DNA of 64,000 nucleotides, from assembly GCF_014651075.1 (NCBI RefSeq), contig NZ_BMWE01000004.1:1-64000 (forward strand), in the 5' to 3' direction. This document shows, piece by piece, positions 9,100 to 17,660 of the stretch. Below the pieces are notes generated by a model. That model was not told the DNA's origin and did not search any database. It worked only from the letters and a program-made list of their open reading frames with translations. Numbering within the stretch: the first letter of the stretch is position 1; each line of letters opens with the position of its first letter. This DNA is from Streptomyces djakartensis (GTDB lineage Bacteria; Actinomycetota; Actinomycetes; Streptomycetales; Streptomycetaceae). The position numbers and the translations under genes are program-made.

Positions 9100-10551
9100 G
9101 TGACCCTGTTCCTCCAGCCCGCCAAGCCCGTTCCGCCCGGAACACGGCGTGCCCTGGTCGTCGCCACGGCGCTTCTCGCCGCGATCGGTGGTGCGCTGCC
9201 CGCCGCCCATGCGGAGCCGTCCGCTCCTTCGGGGCTGCGGCAGGACTTCAACGGGGACGGGTACCAGGACCTGGCCGTCGCCGCGCCCGACGGAGCCGTG
9301 AACGGCGTGCACCAGGCCGGGTATGTCGCCGTGCTGTACGGGGGCGCGAACGGGCTGAACGCCGGTTCCAGGAAGGTGTACACCCAGGCCTCCACCGGCG
9401 TTCCCGGGGCTCCTGAGGCGTACGACCACTTCGGGTCCCGGCTCACCGTGGCCGATCTGGACGGGGACGGGTTCACCGATCTGGTCGTCGAGGCCTCCGG
9501 CGAGTCGTGGGTGCAGGGCGGCAACGCGCGCAACGGCAACCACACCGTGCTGTGGGGCGGGCCCGGCGGTTTCACCTCCGGCAAGGTGCTGCCCGCCGTC
9601 GGCAGCGGTTCGTGGCAGGCCGGTAAGTTCGCCGCCGGTGACTTCAACGGCGACGGGCACCAGGACCTCGCGGGATTCGGGCCCGTGCGGTTCGGGCCTT
9701 TCGGGCGTGACGGCGTGCCCGCCTCCACCCAGAGCGGTGCGCCGCTCATCGACGGCGACATGTACGAGCTCGCCACGGTGGCCGGGGACACGGACGGCGA
9801 CGGCATCACCGACCTCGTCACCATGTCCCGCGCGTACGACTGGGACGACGATCACGAGTACGGCTACTACCTCAACTACGTGCGCGGCAGCCGCGACGGC
9901 CTGCGGCCGCCCGTCATCCTCAAGGACGGGCAGGGCGAACACCTCGACCCGCAGAACGCCACCCTGGCCCTCGGCGACCTCGACGGCGATCGCCGGGCCG
10001 ACCTCGTCATGGGCGGCCAGGCCCTGCGGATCGTCTACGGCACCCAGAACGGCCCGGCCGCCGCGACGCCCCAGGTGATCACCCAGGACACCCCAGGCGT
10101 GCCGGGTGAGCAGGAGAGCACCGACGACTTCGGCGCCGCGCTCTCGGTCGGGGACGTCGACGGCGACGGGTACGGGGACGTGCTCGCCGGCATCCCCCAC
10201 GAGGACTTCGGCGGGCTGCAGGACGCCGGCACCTTCGCCGTCGTACCGGGCGGGGCGAACGGGCCGACCGGCGCAGGCACCAAGGTGCTGAGCCAGAACA
10301 GCGCCGATGTGCCCGGCACCGCCGAGAGCGGGGACCTCTTCGGGGGCAATGTCCACCTCGTCGACGGCAACGGCGACGGCCGGGTGGAGCCGGTGGTGGC
10401 GGCGACCGAGGAGGACGCGGTCGCCGGTGCCGTATGGGTGTTCCGGTCCGGTTCCGACGGCGTCACGGCCAAGGGCTCGTTCTCGTTCGGCCCCCGTGCC
10501 CTCGGCATGGCCATGCCCGATGGAGCCCACCTCGGCACCTTCCCGCGCTGA
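9100..10551 (+). CDS. Secreted FG-GAP (integrin-alpha-like) repeat protein, copy 1
   Basis: Predicted exported beta-propeller of unknown ligand. The 483 residues start with a Sec signal peptide (basic PGTRRA, hydrophobic stretch, AHA cleavage site near residue 38). Seven calcium-binding DxDxDG-type loops follow, beginning with DFNGDGYQDLAVAAP and including DLDGDGFTDL, DFNGDGHQDL, DTDGDGITDL and DVDGDGYGDV, so a seven-bladed propeller is expected. Several blades carry the GAAP/GANGLN pattern of the integrin alpha N-terminal family. There is no transmembrane anchor or sorting signal. It is the first of three tandem paralogs. Enzymatic activity is not indicated; adhesion or ligand binding is inference. 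Confidence 0.85.
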   Translation: MTLFLQPAKPVPPGTRRALVVATALLAAIGGALPAAHAEPSAPSGLRQDFNGDGYQDLAVAAPDGAVNGVHQAGYVAVLYGGANGLNAGSRKVYTQASTGVPGAPEAYDHFGSRLTVADLDGDGFTDLVVEASGESWVQGGNARNGNHTVLWGGPGGFTSGKVLPAVGSGSWQAGKFAAGDFNGDGHQDLAGFGPVRFGPFGRDGVPASTQSGAPLIDGDMYELATVAGDTDGDGITDLVTMSRAYDWDDDHEYGYYLNYVRGSRDGLRPPVILKDGQGEHLDPQNATLALGDLDGDRRADLVMGGQALRIVYGTQNGPAAATPQVITQDTPGVPGEQESTDDFGAALSVGDVDGDGYGDVLAGIPHEDFGGLQDAGTFAVVPGGANGPTGAGTKVLSQNSADVPGTAESGDLFGGNVHLVDGNGDGRVEPVVAATEEDAVAGAVWVFRSGSDGVTAKGSFSFGPRALGMAMPDGAHLGTFPR

Positions 10552-10634
10552 CCCCCGACTGCGACGACCGGCCCCACAGGCACCCTCGGTACGGGCTGCA
10601 CACGCTGAACACCTCTTTCCACGACAGGAATCAC

Positions 10635-12155
10635 ATGACCTCGCGTTCCCACCGGCGTTCCCCGCGCAGACGCCTCGTCGTCGCCACCGGCGTCGCCCTC
10701 GTCGCCGGCGCCCTGACGATACCCGGCGCCGTCGCCGTGACCTCGGCCACGACCGCCACCACGCCCAGCGCCAAGCGTCTGCACGACGACTTCAACGGCG
10801 ACGGCTACGCCGACCTGGCGATCGGCGCGCCGGGCACCACGGTGAACGGCCAGCGCTCGGCCGGGGCGGTCAGCGTGCTGTACGGCTCCTCCAGCGGGCT
10901 GTCGACTTCCCGCAAGCAGGTGGTGCAGTGGCCGGGCGCTCCGGACGCGGAGTACGGCTCGGGCTCGTACGGCACGAACATCGCGAGCGCGGACCTCGAC
11001 GGTGACGGCTACGCCGATCTGCTCTCGTCCGTCCACAGGTACATGATGGACGTCGAGGACGGCTACGCGGTCGTCGTCAACTGGGGTGGGCCGGGCGGCC
11101 TTTCGTCGTCCGCGCGGACCCTGACCTGGAGCCCGTCCAACGAGTCGCAGGGCCAGTTCGCCGTCGGCGACGTCGACGGCGACAAGCACCCGGACCTGGT
11201 GACGTTCGGCGCGGACGCCTGGCTCGACGAGACCCCCGAGACCGACAACGGGGACGGCACGGTGCGGCACGGTCCGTTCACCCGGGAACACCTCGAGGCG
11301 AAGAAGACCTACTTCGAGGTGGACCCGCAGCGGGACGGCTACAAGTCCCTCACGGCCGGTGACGTGACCGGCGACGGCATCGCCGACATCGCCGTGCGCG
11401 CCGGGAGCTCCGGCACGTCCGACTCGCGTGGGGTCGCCCTGCTCACCGGCGGTGCGAACGGCCTCACCCCCAAGGGCTGGCTCAGGGACGCCCAGGGCCG
11501 CAGCGTCGGCGGCGAGGAGGTCGCGATCGGCGACCTGAACAAGGACGGGTACGGCGACATCGTCGTCGGCCGCTCCGACGACCGCTACGACGGCGCCCTC
11601 GGCCTGCCCACCAAGGGCGGCGCGCTGGGTGTCGTCTACGGCGGCCCGGGCGGCGTCTCCACCACCCGCAAACCGGTGTGGATCAACCAGGACACCACGA
11701 GTGTGCCGGGCACCGGCGAACTCGGCGACGGCATGGGCTCGAGCCTGTCGATCGGCGACACCAACGGCGACGGCTACCTCGACGTGGCGACCGGCCTGCC
11801 CGGTGAGGACCTCGACGGCATCACCGACGCGGGCAGTGTCCTCGTCCTGCGCGGCGGCGCGAACGGGCTGACCGGCACCGGCGCCAAGTCCTTCAGCCAG
11901 AACACCGGCGGCGTCCCCGGAAGTGCCGAGAAGGGCGACAGGTTCGGCGCGCGGACCGCCCTCGTCGACGCCGACGCGGACAAGAAGGACGGCCTGGTCG
12001 TCGGCGACCCGGCCGAGAACGCGGACAACGGCGCAGTCTGGGTCTTCTCCGCGACGTCCACCGGCATCACCGCGACCGGTTCCCTCGCGTTCGGCTCGGC
12101 CACGATGGGCCTGCCCGCGACCGGGGCCCGGTTCGGGGCGTCGCTGGCGGACTGA
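10635..12155 (+). CDS. Secreted FG-GAP (integrin-alpha-like) repeat protein, copy 2
   Basis: The 506-residue paralog of the previous gene. A very basic N terminus (SRSHRRSPRRR) precedes a hydrophobic signal peptide. Seven calcium-loop repeats follow: DFNGDGYADLAIGAP, DLDGDGYADL, DVDGDKHPDL, DVTGDGIADI, DLNKDGYGDI, DTNGDGYLDV and a degenerate DADADKKDGL. ATG 10635 follows CGACAGGAATCAC; an upstream in-frame start would run into the previous gene. It is separated from copy 1 by 83 bp and copy 3 by 56 bp, so the three are probably one transcript. Export is clear; function is unknown. Confidence 0.85.
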   Translation: MTSRSHRRSPRRRLVVATGVALVAGALTIPGAVAVTSATTATTPSAKRLHDDFNGDGYADLAIGAPGTTVNGQRSAGAVSVLYGSSSGLSTSRKQVVQWPGAPDAEYGSGSYGTNIASADLDGDGYADLLSSVHRYMMDVEDGYAVVVNWGGPGGLSSSARTLTWSPSNESQGQFAVGDVDGDKHPDLVTFGADAWLDETPETDNGDGTVRHGPFTREHLEAKKTYFEVDPQRDGYKSLTAGDVTGDGIADIAVRAGSSGTSDSRGVALLTGGANGLTPKGWLRDAQGRSVGGEEVAIGDLNKDGYGDIVVGRSDDRYDGALGLPTKGGALGVVYGGPGGVSTTRKPVWINQDTTSVPGTGELGDGMGSSLSIGDTNGDGYLDVATGLPGEDLDGITDAGSVLVLRGGANGLTGTGAKSFSQNTGGVPGSAEKGDRFGARTALVDADADKKDGLVVGDPAENADNGAVWVFSATSTGITATGSLAFGSATMGLPATGARFGASLAD

Positions 12156-12211
12156 CGCCGGCCATGTCCACGTACGACCACGAATATGACCACGACAGGA
12201 GAAACCACCGG

Positions 12212-13696
12212 ATGAGCAGGCACCGAGGAACGTGGCGCACCGGGCTCGCCGTCGTCATGGCGGTGACCGGGGGCGTCGTGCTCCCCGCCGCACACGCCGA
12301 CGCCGACACGCGCCAGGCCACCACCGAACTCCGCGACGACTTCAACGGCGACGGCTACGCCGACCTCGCGGTGGCCGCCCCGGCCGCGACCGTCGGCGGC
12401 AAGAAGGGCGCCGGCTACGTCGCCGTGGTCTACGGCTCGCAGAACGGGCTGAACGTGACGACGAGGCAGGTCGTCACCCAGAGCACGGCCGGTGTGCCCG
12501 GCAGCCCCGAAGCGGACGACGCGTTCGGCAGCGCGCTCACCACCGCCGACCTCGACCGCGACGGATACGCGGACCTGGTCGTCGGCGTGGGCGGGGAGGA
12601 CACGGCCGACGGCGGCACCGGGTCCGGGCTGGTCGAGGTCCTGTGGGGCGGTGCGAAGGGCCTGTCCGGCGGCGCCGCCCTGGCCACCGGGAAGGCCTAC
12701 GACAGGCTCGGCGCCCAGGGACGCCTGACCGTCGGCGACGTGAACGGCGACGGCGCCGAGGACCTGGTGACCGTGGAGAACCAGTTCAATCTGAGGGTGC
12801 TGAACGGCCCGTTCTCCCGCGAGGGTGCCCCGGGACACGGCGAGCAGATCGTGCGGGACGAGTTCGACAGCCGCGTCCTCGACCTGGCCACCGGTGACCT
12901 CAACGGTGACGGTGTCACCGACGTCGCCGCCACCGAGAACGACGGCGACGAGTACGACGCCCGGCGGGTCGTGTACTGGCTGGGCGGCCGGCAGGGCCTG
13001 GCCCCGTACACCACCGTGCAGGACCGCGACGGCTACCGGCTCCAGGGCGGCGAGAACCTCGACATCGGGGACATCGACCAGGACGGCTTCGACGACATCG
13101 TGGTCGGCCGGGCCGTCACCGGATACGACAGCGACCTCGACACCCCCGCCGCCAAGGGCGGCCGGGTCACCTGGATACCGGGCGGCGCCGACGGAGCCGA
13201 CGGCACCAGGGCAACGCACCTCAACCAGGACAGCCCCGGGGTGCCCGGTTCCGCCGAGCGGGGCGACGGCTTCGGAACGGACGTCCAGGTCGGCGACGTC
13301 AACGGCGACGGTCACCCGGACGTGGTGACCGGTCTGCCCGGCGAGGACCTGGGCGCGGTGTCCGACGCGGGCGCGGTCGTCGTGCTGCGCGGCACCAAGG
13401 CCGGGCTCACCGGCACCGGCGCCCAGGCGGTCACCCAGGACACGCCCAACGTGCCGGGTTCCGCGGAGAAGCTCGACGCGTTCGGCAAGGCCGTCCACCT
13501 CGCCGACGCGAACCGGGACGGACTGGCCGACCTGTCCGCGGGCGCGCCGGGTGAGAACGGCGACGCCGGGTCCGTCTGGTACTTCAGGTCCGGCCCGACG
13601 ACCGTCGTCAGCCCCAACGGCACCACGACCTTCGGCAACACGCTCCTCGGCACGACCGCAACGGGAGCCCGCCTCGGCTCCGGCTACGCTTACTGA
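12212..13696 (+). CDS. Secreted FG-GAP (integrin-alpha-like) repeat protein, copy 3
   Basis: The 494-residue third paralog. The signal peptide ends PAAHADA near residue 29, and seven FG-GAP calcium loops follow (DFNGDGYADLAVAAP, DLDRDGYADL, DVNGDGAEDL, DLNGDGVTDV, DIDQDGFDDI, DVNGDGHPDV, DANRDGLADL). ATG 12212 is chosen over ATG 12164 because ACAGGAG stands just before it and the signal peptide begins there. In all three copies the last blades share a QNT/QDT-G-VPG-(S/T)AE-GD-FG pattern, which indicates duplication of a whole gene. A terminator follows. Confidence 0.85.
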   Translation: MSRHRGTWRTGLAVVMAVTGGVVLPAAHADADTRQATTELRDDFNGDGYADLAVAAPAATVGGKKGAGYVAVVYGSQNGLNVTTRQVVTQSTAGVPGSPEADDAFGSALTTADLDRDGYADLVVGVGGEDTADGGTGSGLVEVLWGGAKGLSGGAALATGKAYDRLGAQGRLTVGDVNGDGAEDLVTVENQFNLRVLNGPFSREGAPGHGEQIVRDEFDSRVLDLATGDLNGDGVTDVAATENDGDEYDARRVVYWLGGRQGLAPYTTVQDRDGYRLQGGENLDIGDIDQDGFDDIVVGRAVTGYDSDLDTPAAKGGRVTWIPGGADGADGTRATHLNQDSPGVPGSAERGDGFGTDVQVGDVNGDGHPDVVTGLPGEDLGAVSDAGAVVVLRGTKAGLTGTGAQAVTQDTPNVPGSAEKLDAFGKAVHLADANRDGLADLSAGAPGENGDAGSVWYFRSGPTTVVSPNGTTTFGNTLLGTTATGARLGSGYAY

Positions 13697-13705
13697 TCAT
13701 CTGTC

Positions 13706-13756
13706 AGACTCGCCCCGGCAAAGGCTTGTTCCAGCGCTGGCGGCGAGTCTTCTTTT
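13706..13756 (+). terminator. Terminator after the FG-GAP gene array
   Basis: Stem AGACTCGCC (13706-13714) pairs with GGCGAGTCT (13742-13750), followed by a TCTTTT tract. It lies 10 bp past the stop of the third FG-GAP gene and supports a three-gene transcript. Confidence 0.7.
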
Positions 13757-13864
13757 GTCTGCTTAGTTGTCATGTACGTGAACCCCGGCGTTCAGCGGGC
13801 GGACCGCCCGCGAACGTGAAGCTTCCCAGAGTCCAAGTGGCCAGCGAGGTAAGGGAGTCACCCG

Positions 13865-15415
13865 ATGACCGGAGCAGTTTCCCCCGACCGACGCCGCTTC
13901 CTGACCGCCGGCGCCGCCGTGGTCGGCGCCGCGGCCTCCGCCCAGCTGTGGCTTCCGGCCGCCGCGCGCGCGGCCGAGACGCCGCTGCCCGAGGACGTGT
14001 TCAGCCTCGGCGTCGCCTCCGGCGACCCGCTGCCGGACGGCGTCGTGCTGTGGACCCGGCTCGCCCCGGACCCGCTGAACGGCGGCGGGATGCCCGACCG
14101 GGTGGTTCCCGTGGAATGGCAGATCGCGGAGGACCACCGGTTCAGAAGGCTCGTCCGCGGCGGCACGGCCCAGGCCCGGCCCGAGTACGGGCACAGCGTT
14201 CACGTGGACGTACGCGGACTGCGTCCGGACCGCACCTACTGGTACCGCTTCCGCACCAGTGGCCAGCTCTCGCCCGTCGGCCGCACCCGCACCGCAGCTC
14301 ACCCCTACAGCACCGGCGGCTCCCTGCGCATGGCCCTCGCCTCCTGCCAGAACTGGCAGCACGGCTACTTCACGCCATACGCCGACATGCTCGACCAGGA
14401 CCCGGACGTCGTGGTGTTCGTCGGCGACTACATCTACGAGTCGACGCCCTCGGCGACGGCCCTGCGGCGGCACGAGGGCACCGGCGAGCCGATCAGCCTC
14501 GTGCAGTACCGCAACCGGTACGCCCAGTACCGCACCGACCCGGACCTCGCGGCGATGCACGCGCACGCGCCCTTCGTGGTGACCTTCGACGATCACGAGG
14601 TGGACAACGACTTCGCCGGCGAGATCCCGCAGGACCCGGACAAGCAGCCGCACGACGCGTTCGTGGCCCGGCTGACCGCCGCCTACCAGGCGTTCTACGA
14701 GCACATGCCGGTCCGTGCCACCGCAGTCCCGGACGGGCCGCACATCCGGATGTACCGCCGCCTGGAGTTCGGCCGCCTGGCGAGGCTCAACGTCCTGGAC
14801 ACCCGGCAGTACCGCAGCGACCAGGCCACCAGCCAGGCCGGGGCCCAGGACCCGTCGCTCACCATGCTGGGCGCGCAGCAGAAGCGGTGGCTGCTGAACT
14901 CGCTGCAGTACTCGCCGGCCCGCTGGAACCTGATCGCCTCCCAGATCATGATGGCCGAGACGGACCTCAAGGTCGGGGAGGGCAAGCTCTGGTTCTACGA
15001 CGCCTGGGACGGCTACCAGGCCGAACGCAACCAGTTCATGGAGGAGTTCGAGCAGGTCCGCAACCCGGTCGTGCTCTCCGGCGACCGGCACCTGACGATG
15101 ATCAGCGACCTCAAGGCGGACTACGCCGACCCGGACTCCGCGGTCGTCGGCGCCGAGTTCGTCGGCACCTCCATCTCCAGCAACGGCGACCAGGACCAGG
15201 AGGCCTTCCGCAGGGAGTGGGACCCGCGGCGCCCGGACAACCCGCACTGGAAGCTGCTCGACGCGCACCGCGGCTACCACCTCTTCGACGTCCGAGGGGA
15301 CGGCATCGACGCACAGGTGCGCGTGGTCGACACCGTGCGGCAGCCCACGGCGACGCCGAGCACGCTGGCCAGGCTGAGGGTCGAGGCGGGCCGGCCGGGC
15401 GTCGAGGTCGTCTGA
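13865..15415 (+). CDS. phoD: PhoD-family alkaline phosphatase/phosphodiesterase, Tat-exported
   Basis: Secreted metal-dependent phosphomonoesterase/phosphodiesterase that in Bacillus degrades wall teichoic acid. The 516 residues begin with a twin-arginine signal (DRRRFLTAGAAVVGAAAS, cleavage near ARA, residue ~36). A fibronectin-like PhoD N-terminal domain follows, then the catalytic core with DYIYE, FDDHEVDND and SGDRHL, the metal-binding motifs of the family. It is preceded by a terminator and followed by one, so it is a single-gene unit. No clear PHO box was found upstream by eye. Its position beside polyol-phosphate polymer genes fits phosphate recovery from wall polymers. Confidence 0.93.
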   Translation: MTGAVSPDRRRFLTAGAAVVGAAASAQLWLPAAARAAETPLPEDVFSLGVASGDPLPDGVVLWTRLAPDPLNGGGMPDRVVPVEWQIAEDHRFRRLVRGGTAQARPEYGHSVHVDVRGLRPDRTYWYRFRTSGQLSPVGRTRTAAHPYSTGGSLRMALASCQNWQHGYFTPYADMLDQDPDVVVFVGDYIYESTPSATALRRHEGTGEPISLVQYRNRYAQYRTDPDLAAMHAHAPFVVTFDDHEVDNDFAGEIPQDPDKQPHDAFVARLTAAYQAFYEHMPVRATAVPDGPHIRMYRRLEFGRLARLNVLDTRQYRSDQATSQAGAQDPSLTMLGAQQKRWLLNSLQYSPARWNLIASQIMMAETDLKVGEGKLWFYDAWDGYQAERNQFMEEFEQVRNPVVLSGDRHLTMISDLKADYADPDSAVVGAEFVGTSISSNGDQDQEAFRREWDPRRPDNPHWKLLDAHRGYHLFDVRGDGIDAQVRVVDTVRQPTATPSTLARLRVEAGRPGVEVV

Positions 15416-15435
15416 CCTCTCGAGCGGCCGCCGCG

Positions 15436-15469
15436 AGAGCCCGGGACCCATCGGTTCCCGGGCTCTTTT
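15436..15469 (+). terminator. Terminator after phoD
   Basis: An 11-bp perfect stem AGAGCCCGGGA (15436-15446) with 15456-15466 and a 9-nt loop, followed by TTT. Confidence 0.85.
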
Positions 15470-15989
15470 CCGTTCTTCCAAGCGGTCCTGGACGCGGCGA
15501 ATCGCGCCCTTACCCTTGCCGAGACCGAAAAGCTGCGGAATCGCAACGACCAATTCCGCGGCAATGAGCCGCCCGCGCGCGGTATTCGGGACTCGCCCGC
15601 GCCGACGGGGTCAGGCATATGGAGAACGCGTGCAGTCCGGCGCCCGGCGACGTGAAGATCGGCACACCGCGCCGCGCGGGCACCGCACGGAGCGCTCGCG
15701 GCTGTGGCCGGTACGGTCAAAGCGCGTACCGTGCAGCAGACATCGTCCAAGGAACTGGTGAAGGCCCTCGGTCACCGCTGCCTCAAGCGTCTCCGACGCC
15801 GCTGAGCCTCTGTGGAGTTACTCACAGCGCATTTCCCGGAGGCCCGCACAACCGTCTCACCAATCACCAGCGGTGGGAGGTGAATGACAGGTTGCGCGCA
15901 CATATGCGGCAGAGGTCGCTCACCTTGCACAGCGGTATCCACAAGTGGGACCATTTCCAAGTTCCCTGTCGCCCCAAGGTAGGTCACCT
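15470..15989. other. Long intergenic region upstream of the CDP-ribitol synthase gene
   Basis: About 520 bp with no supportable gene. Base composition is clearly less GC-rich than the surroundings (for example around 15820-15975), as expected for a promoter region. One frame is open from 15619 to 16005 on the plus strand, but its product is low-quality and runs into the next gene. AAGGTAGG at 15975-15982 serves as the ribosome-binding site for the next gene. Confidence 0.5.
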
Positions 15990-17486
15990 GTGTCCCAGCA
16001 CATAGCCAAGCCCCGTACCACCGCAGTGATCCTGGCCGGTGGCACCGGTCAGCGGGTGGGTCTGTCGATCCCCAAGCAGCTGCTGAAGATCGCCGGCAAG
16101 GCAGTCATCGAGCACACGCTGACCACCTTCGAGAACGCTGACTCGATCGACGACATCATCGTGCTGATGGCGCAGGGCTACGTGCCCGACGTCGAGAAGA
16201 TCGTCGCCAAGGCCGGCTTCAAGAAGGTCTCGAAGATCATCGAGGGCGGCTCCACTCGGAACGAGACCACCGAGCGCGCCATCGCCGCGCTGGGTGAGGG
16301 CCTGGCCGAGGGCGAGGACGCCAACGTCCTCTTCCACGACGCCGTGCGCCCCCTGCTGTCGCAGCGCGTCATCGACGACTGCGTCGCCGCGCTGGACCGC
16401 TACCAGGCCGTCGACGTCGCCATCCCCTCCGCCGACACCATCATCGTCACGCGCACGCACGGCGAGGACGGCGAGTTCATCACCGAGATCCCGGACCGCT
16501 CCCGGCTGCGCCGCGGCCAGACCCCGCAGGCGTTCAAGCTGTCCACGATCAAGCGGGCCTACGAAGTCGCCGCAGGCGACCCCAACTTCCAGGCCACCGA
16601 CGACTGCTCGGTCGTGCTCAAGTACCTGCCGGACGTGCCGATCCACGTCGTCGCGGGTGACGAGTACAACATGAAGGTCACCCAGCCCGTCGACGTCTTC
16701 ATCGCCGACAAGCTCTTCCAGCTCGCCTCCACGGCCGCGCCCGAGCAGGTCTCCGAGGAGGCCTACCGCGAGCTGCTGACCGGCAAGACGGTGGTCGTCT
16801 TCGGCGGCTCCTACGGCATCGGCAAGGACATCGCCGAACTCGCCGAGTCCTACGGCGCCAAGGTCTACGCCCTCGGCCGCTCCACCACAGGCACCCACGT
16901 GGAGAACCCGGAGGAGGTCGACGACGCCCTGTCCAAGGCGTACGCCGAGACCGGCCGCATCGACTACGTGGTGAACACCGCGGGCGTGCTGCGCATAGGC
17001 AAGCTCGCCGAGACCGACAACGCCACCATCGAGGAGGCGCTGAAGGTCAACTACCTGGCCCCGGTGCAGATCGCCCGGTCGTCGTACAAGTACCTGTCCG
17101 AGACCAAGGGCCAGTTGCTGCTGTACACGTCCAGCAGCTACACGCGCGGTCGCGCCGAGTACAGCCTGTACTCCTCCACCAAGGCCGCCATGGTGAACCT
17201 CACCCAGGCGCTGTCCGACGAGTGGGCCGGCGACGGCGTCCGCGTCAACTGCATCAACCCCGAGCGCACCGCGACCCCCATGCGCACCAAGGCCTTCGGC
17301 CAGGAGCCGTCCGGCTCGCTGCTGTCCTCCGAGGCCGTGGCGCGCACCTCGCTCGACGTGCTGCTGTCCGAGCTGACCGGCCACGTCATCGACGTCCGCC
17401 AGCAGGACCCGACCGCCGGCGCGGCCCGTGCCTCCGGCTTCGAGCAGGCGCTGGCCTCGGTGCTGGACCGGCAGGACGGCGTGTAA
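15990..17486 (+). CDS. Bifunctional CDP-ribitol synthase: IspD-like cytidylyltransferase fused to SDR reductase
   Basis: Probably reduces ribulose-5-phosphate to ribitol-5-phosphate and activates it with CTP to CDP-ribitol, as Haemophilus Acs1 (Bcs1) does. The 498 residues comprise an N-terminal cytidylyltransferase (AVILAGGTGQRVG, HDAVRPLL, RRGQTPQAFKL; to about residue 235) and a C-terminal short-chain reductase with nucleotide motif GGSYGIG (272-278), NTAGVLRIGKL and catalytic Tyr394-Ser-Ser-Thr-Lys398. GTG 15990 is chosen because AAGGTAGG precedes it and the cytidylyltransferase fold starts directly after. A separate methylerythritol cytidylyltransferase (IspD) is less likely given the fused SDR and the two TagF-like genes next door. 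Substrates are inferred. Confidence 0.85.
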   Translation: MSQHIAKPRTTAVILAGGTGQRVGLSIPKQLLKIAGKAVIEHTLTTFENADSIDDIIVLMAQGYVPDVEKIVAKAGFKKVSKIIEGGSTRNETTERAIAALGEGLAEGEDANVLFHDAVRPLLSQRVIDDCVAALDRYQAVDVAIPSADTIIVTRTHGEDGEFITEIPDRSRLRRGQTPQAFKLSTIKRAYEVAAGDPNFQATDDCSVVLKYLPDVPIHVVAGDEYNMKVTQPVDVFIADKLFQLASTAAPEQVSEEAYRELLTGKTVVVFGGSYGIGKDIAELAESYGAKVYALGRSTTGTHVENPEEVDDALSKAYAETGRIDYVVNTAGVLRIGKLAETDNATIEEALKVNYLAPVQIARSSYKYLSETKGQLLLYTSSSYTRGRAEYSLYSSTKAAMVNLTQALSDEWAGDGVRVNCINPERTATPMRTKAFGQEPSGSLLSSEAVARTSLDVLLSELTGHVIDVRQQDPTAGAARASGFEQALASVLDRQDGV

Positions 17487-17660
17487 TAATTGGCGCCAAA
17501 TAGACTTCGGTAATTCAGGCCTCTGCGCCCTCCTGTTAACGGGTTCGTCCGTCGGCGGGAGTGTTCGCAGGGGCCTGAATCCATACCACTCGCGAATATT
17601 CACAGACCAGCCGAATTTCCGAACAAGACCGGCACACCCCTCCCAAGAGCAGGTTTCTCC

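Noticed and set aside
15619-16005. A 128-codon frame before the CDP-ribitol synthase gene
   Set aside because: Codon third positions are not GC-biased as in real neighbours, it overlaps the next gene's start, and the ribosome-binding site is weak.
15990-17486. Annotation as plain IspD (isoprenoid pathway)
   Set aside because: A complete SDR domain with GGSYGIG and YxxxK follows in the same frame, matching bifunctional CDP-ribitol synthases, and TagF-like genes are adjacent.
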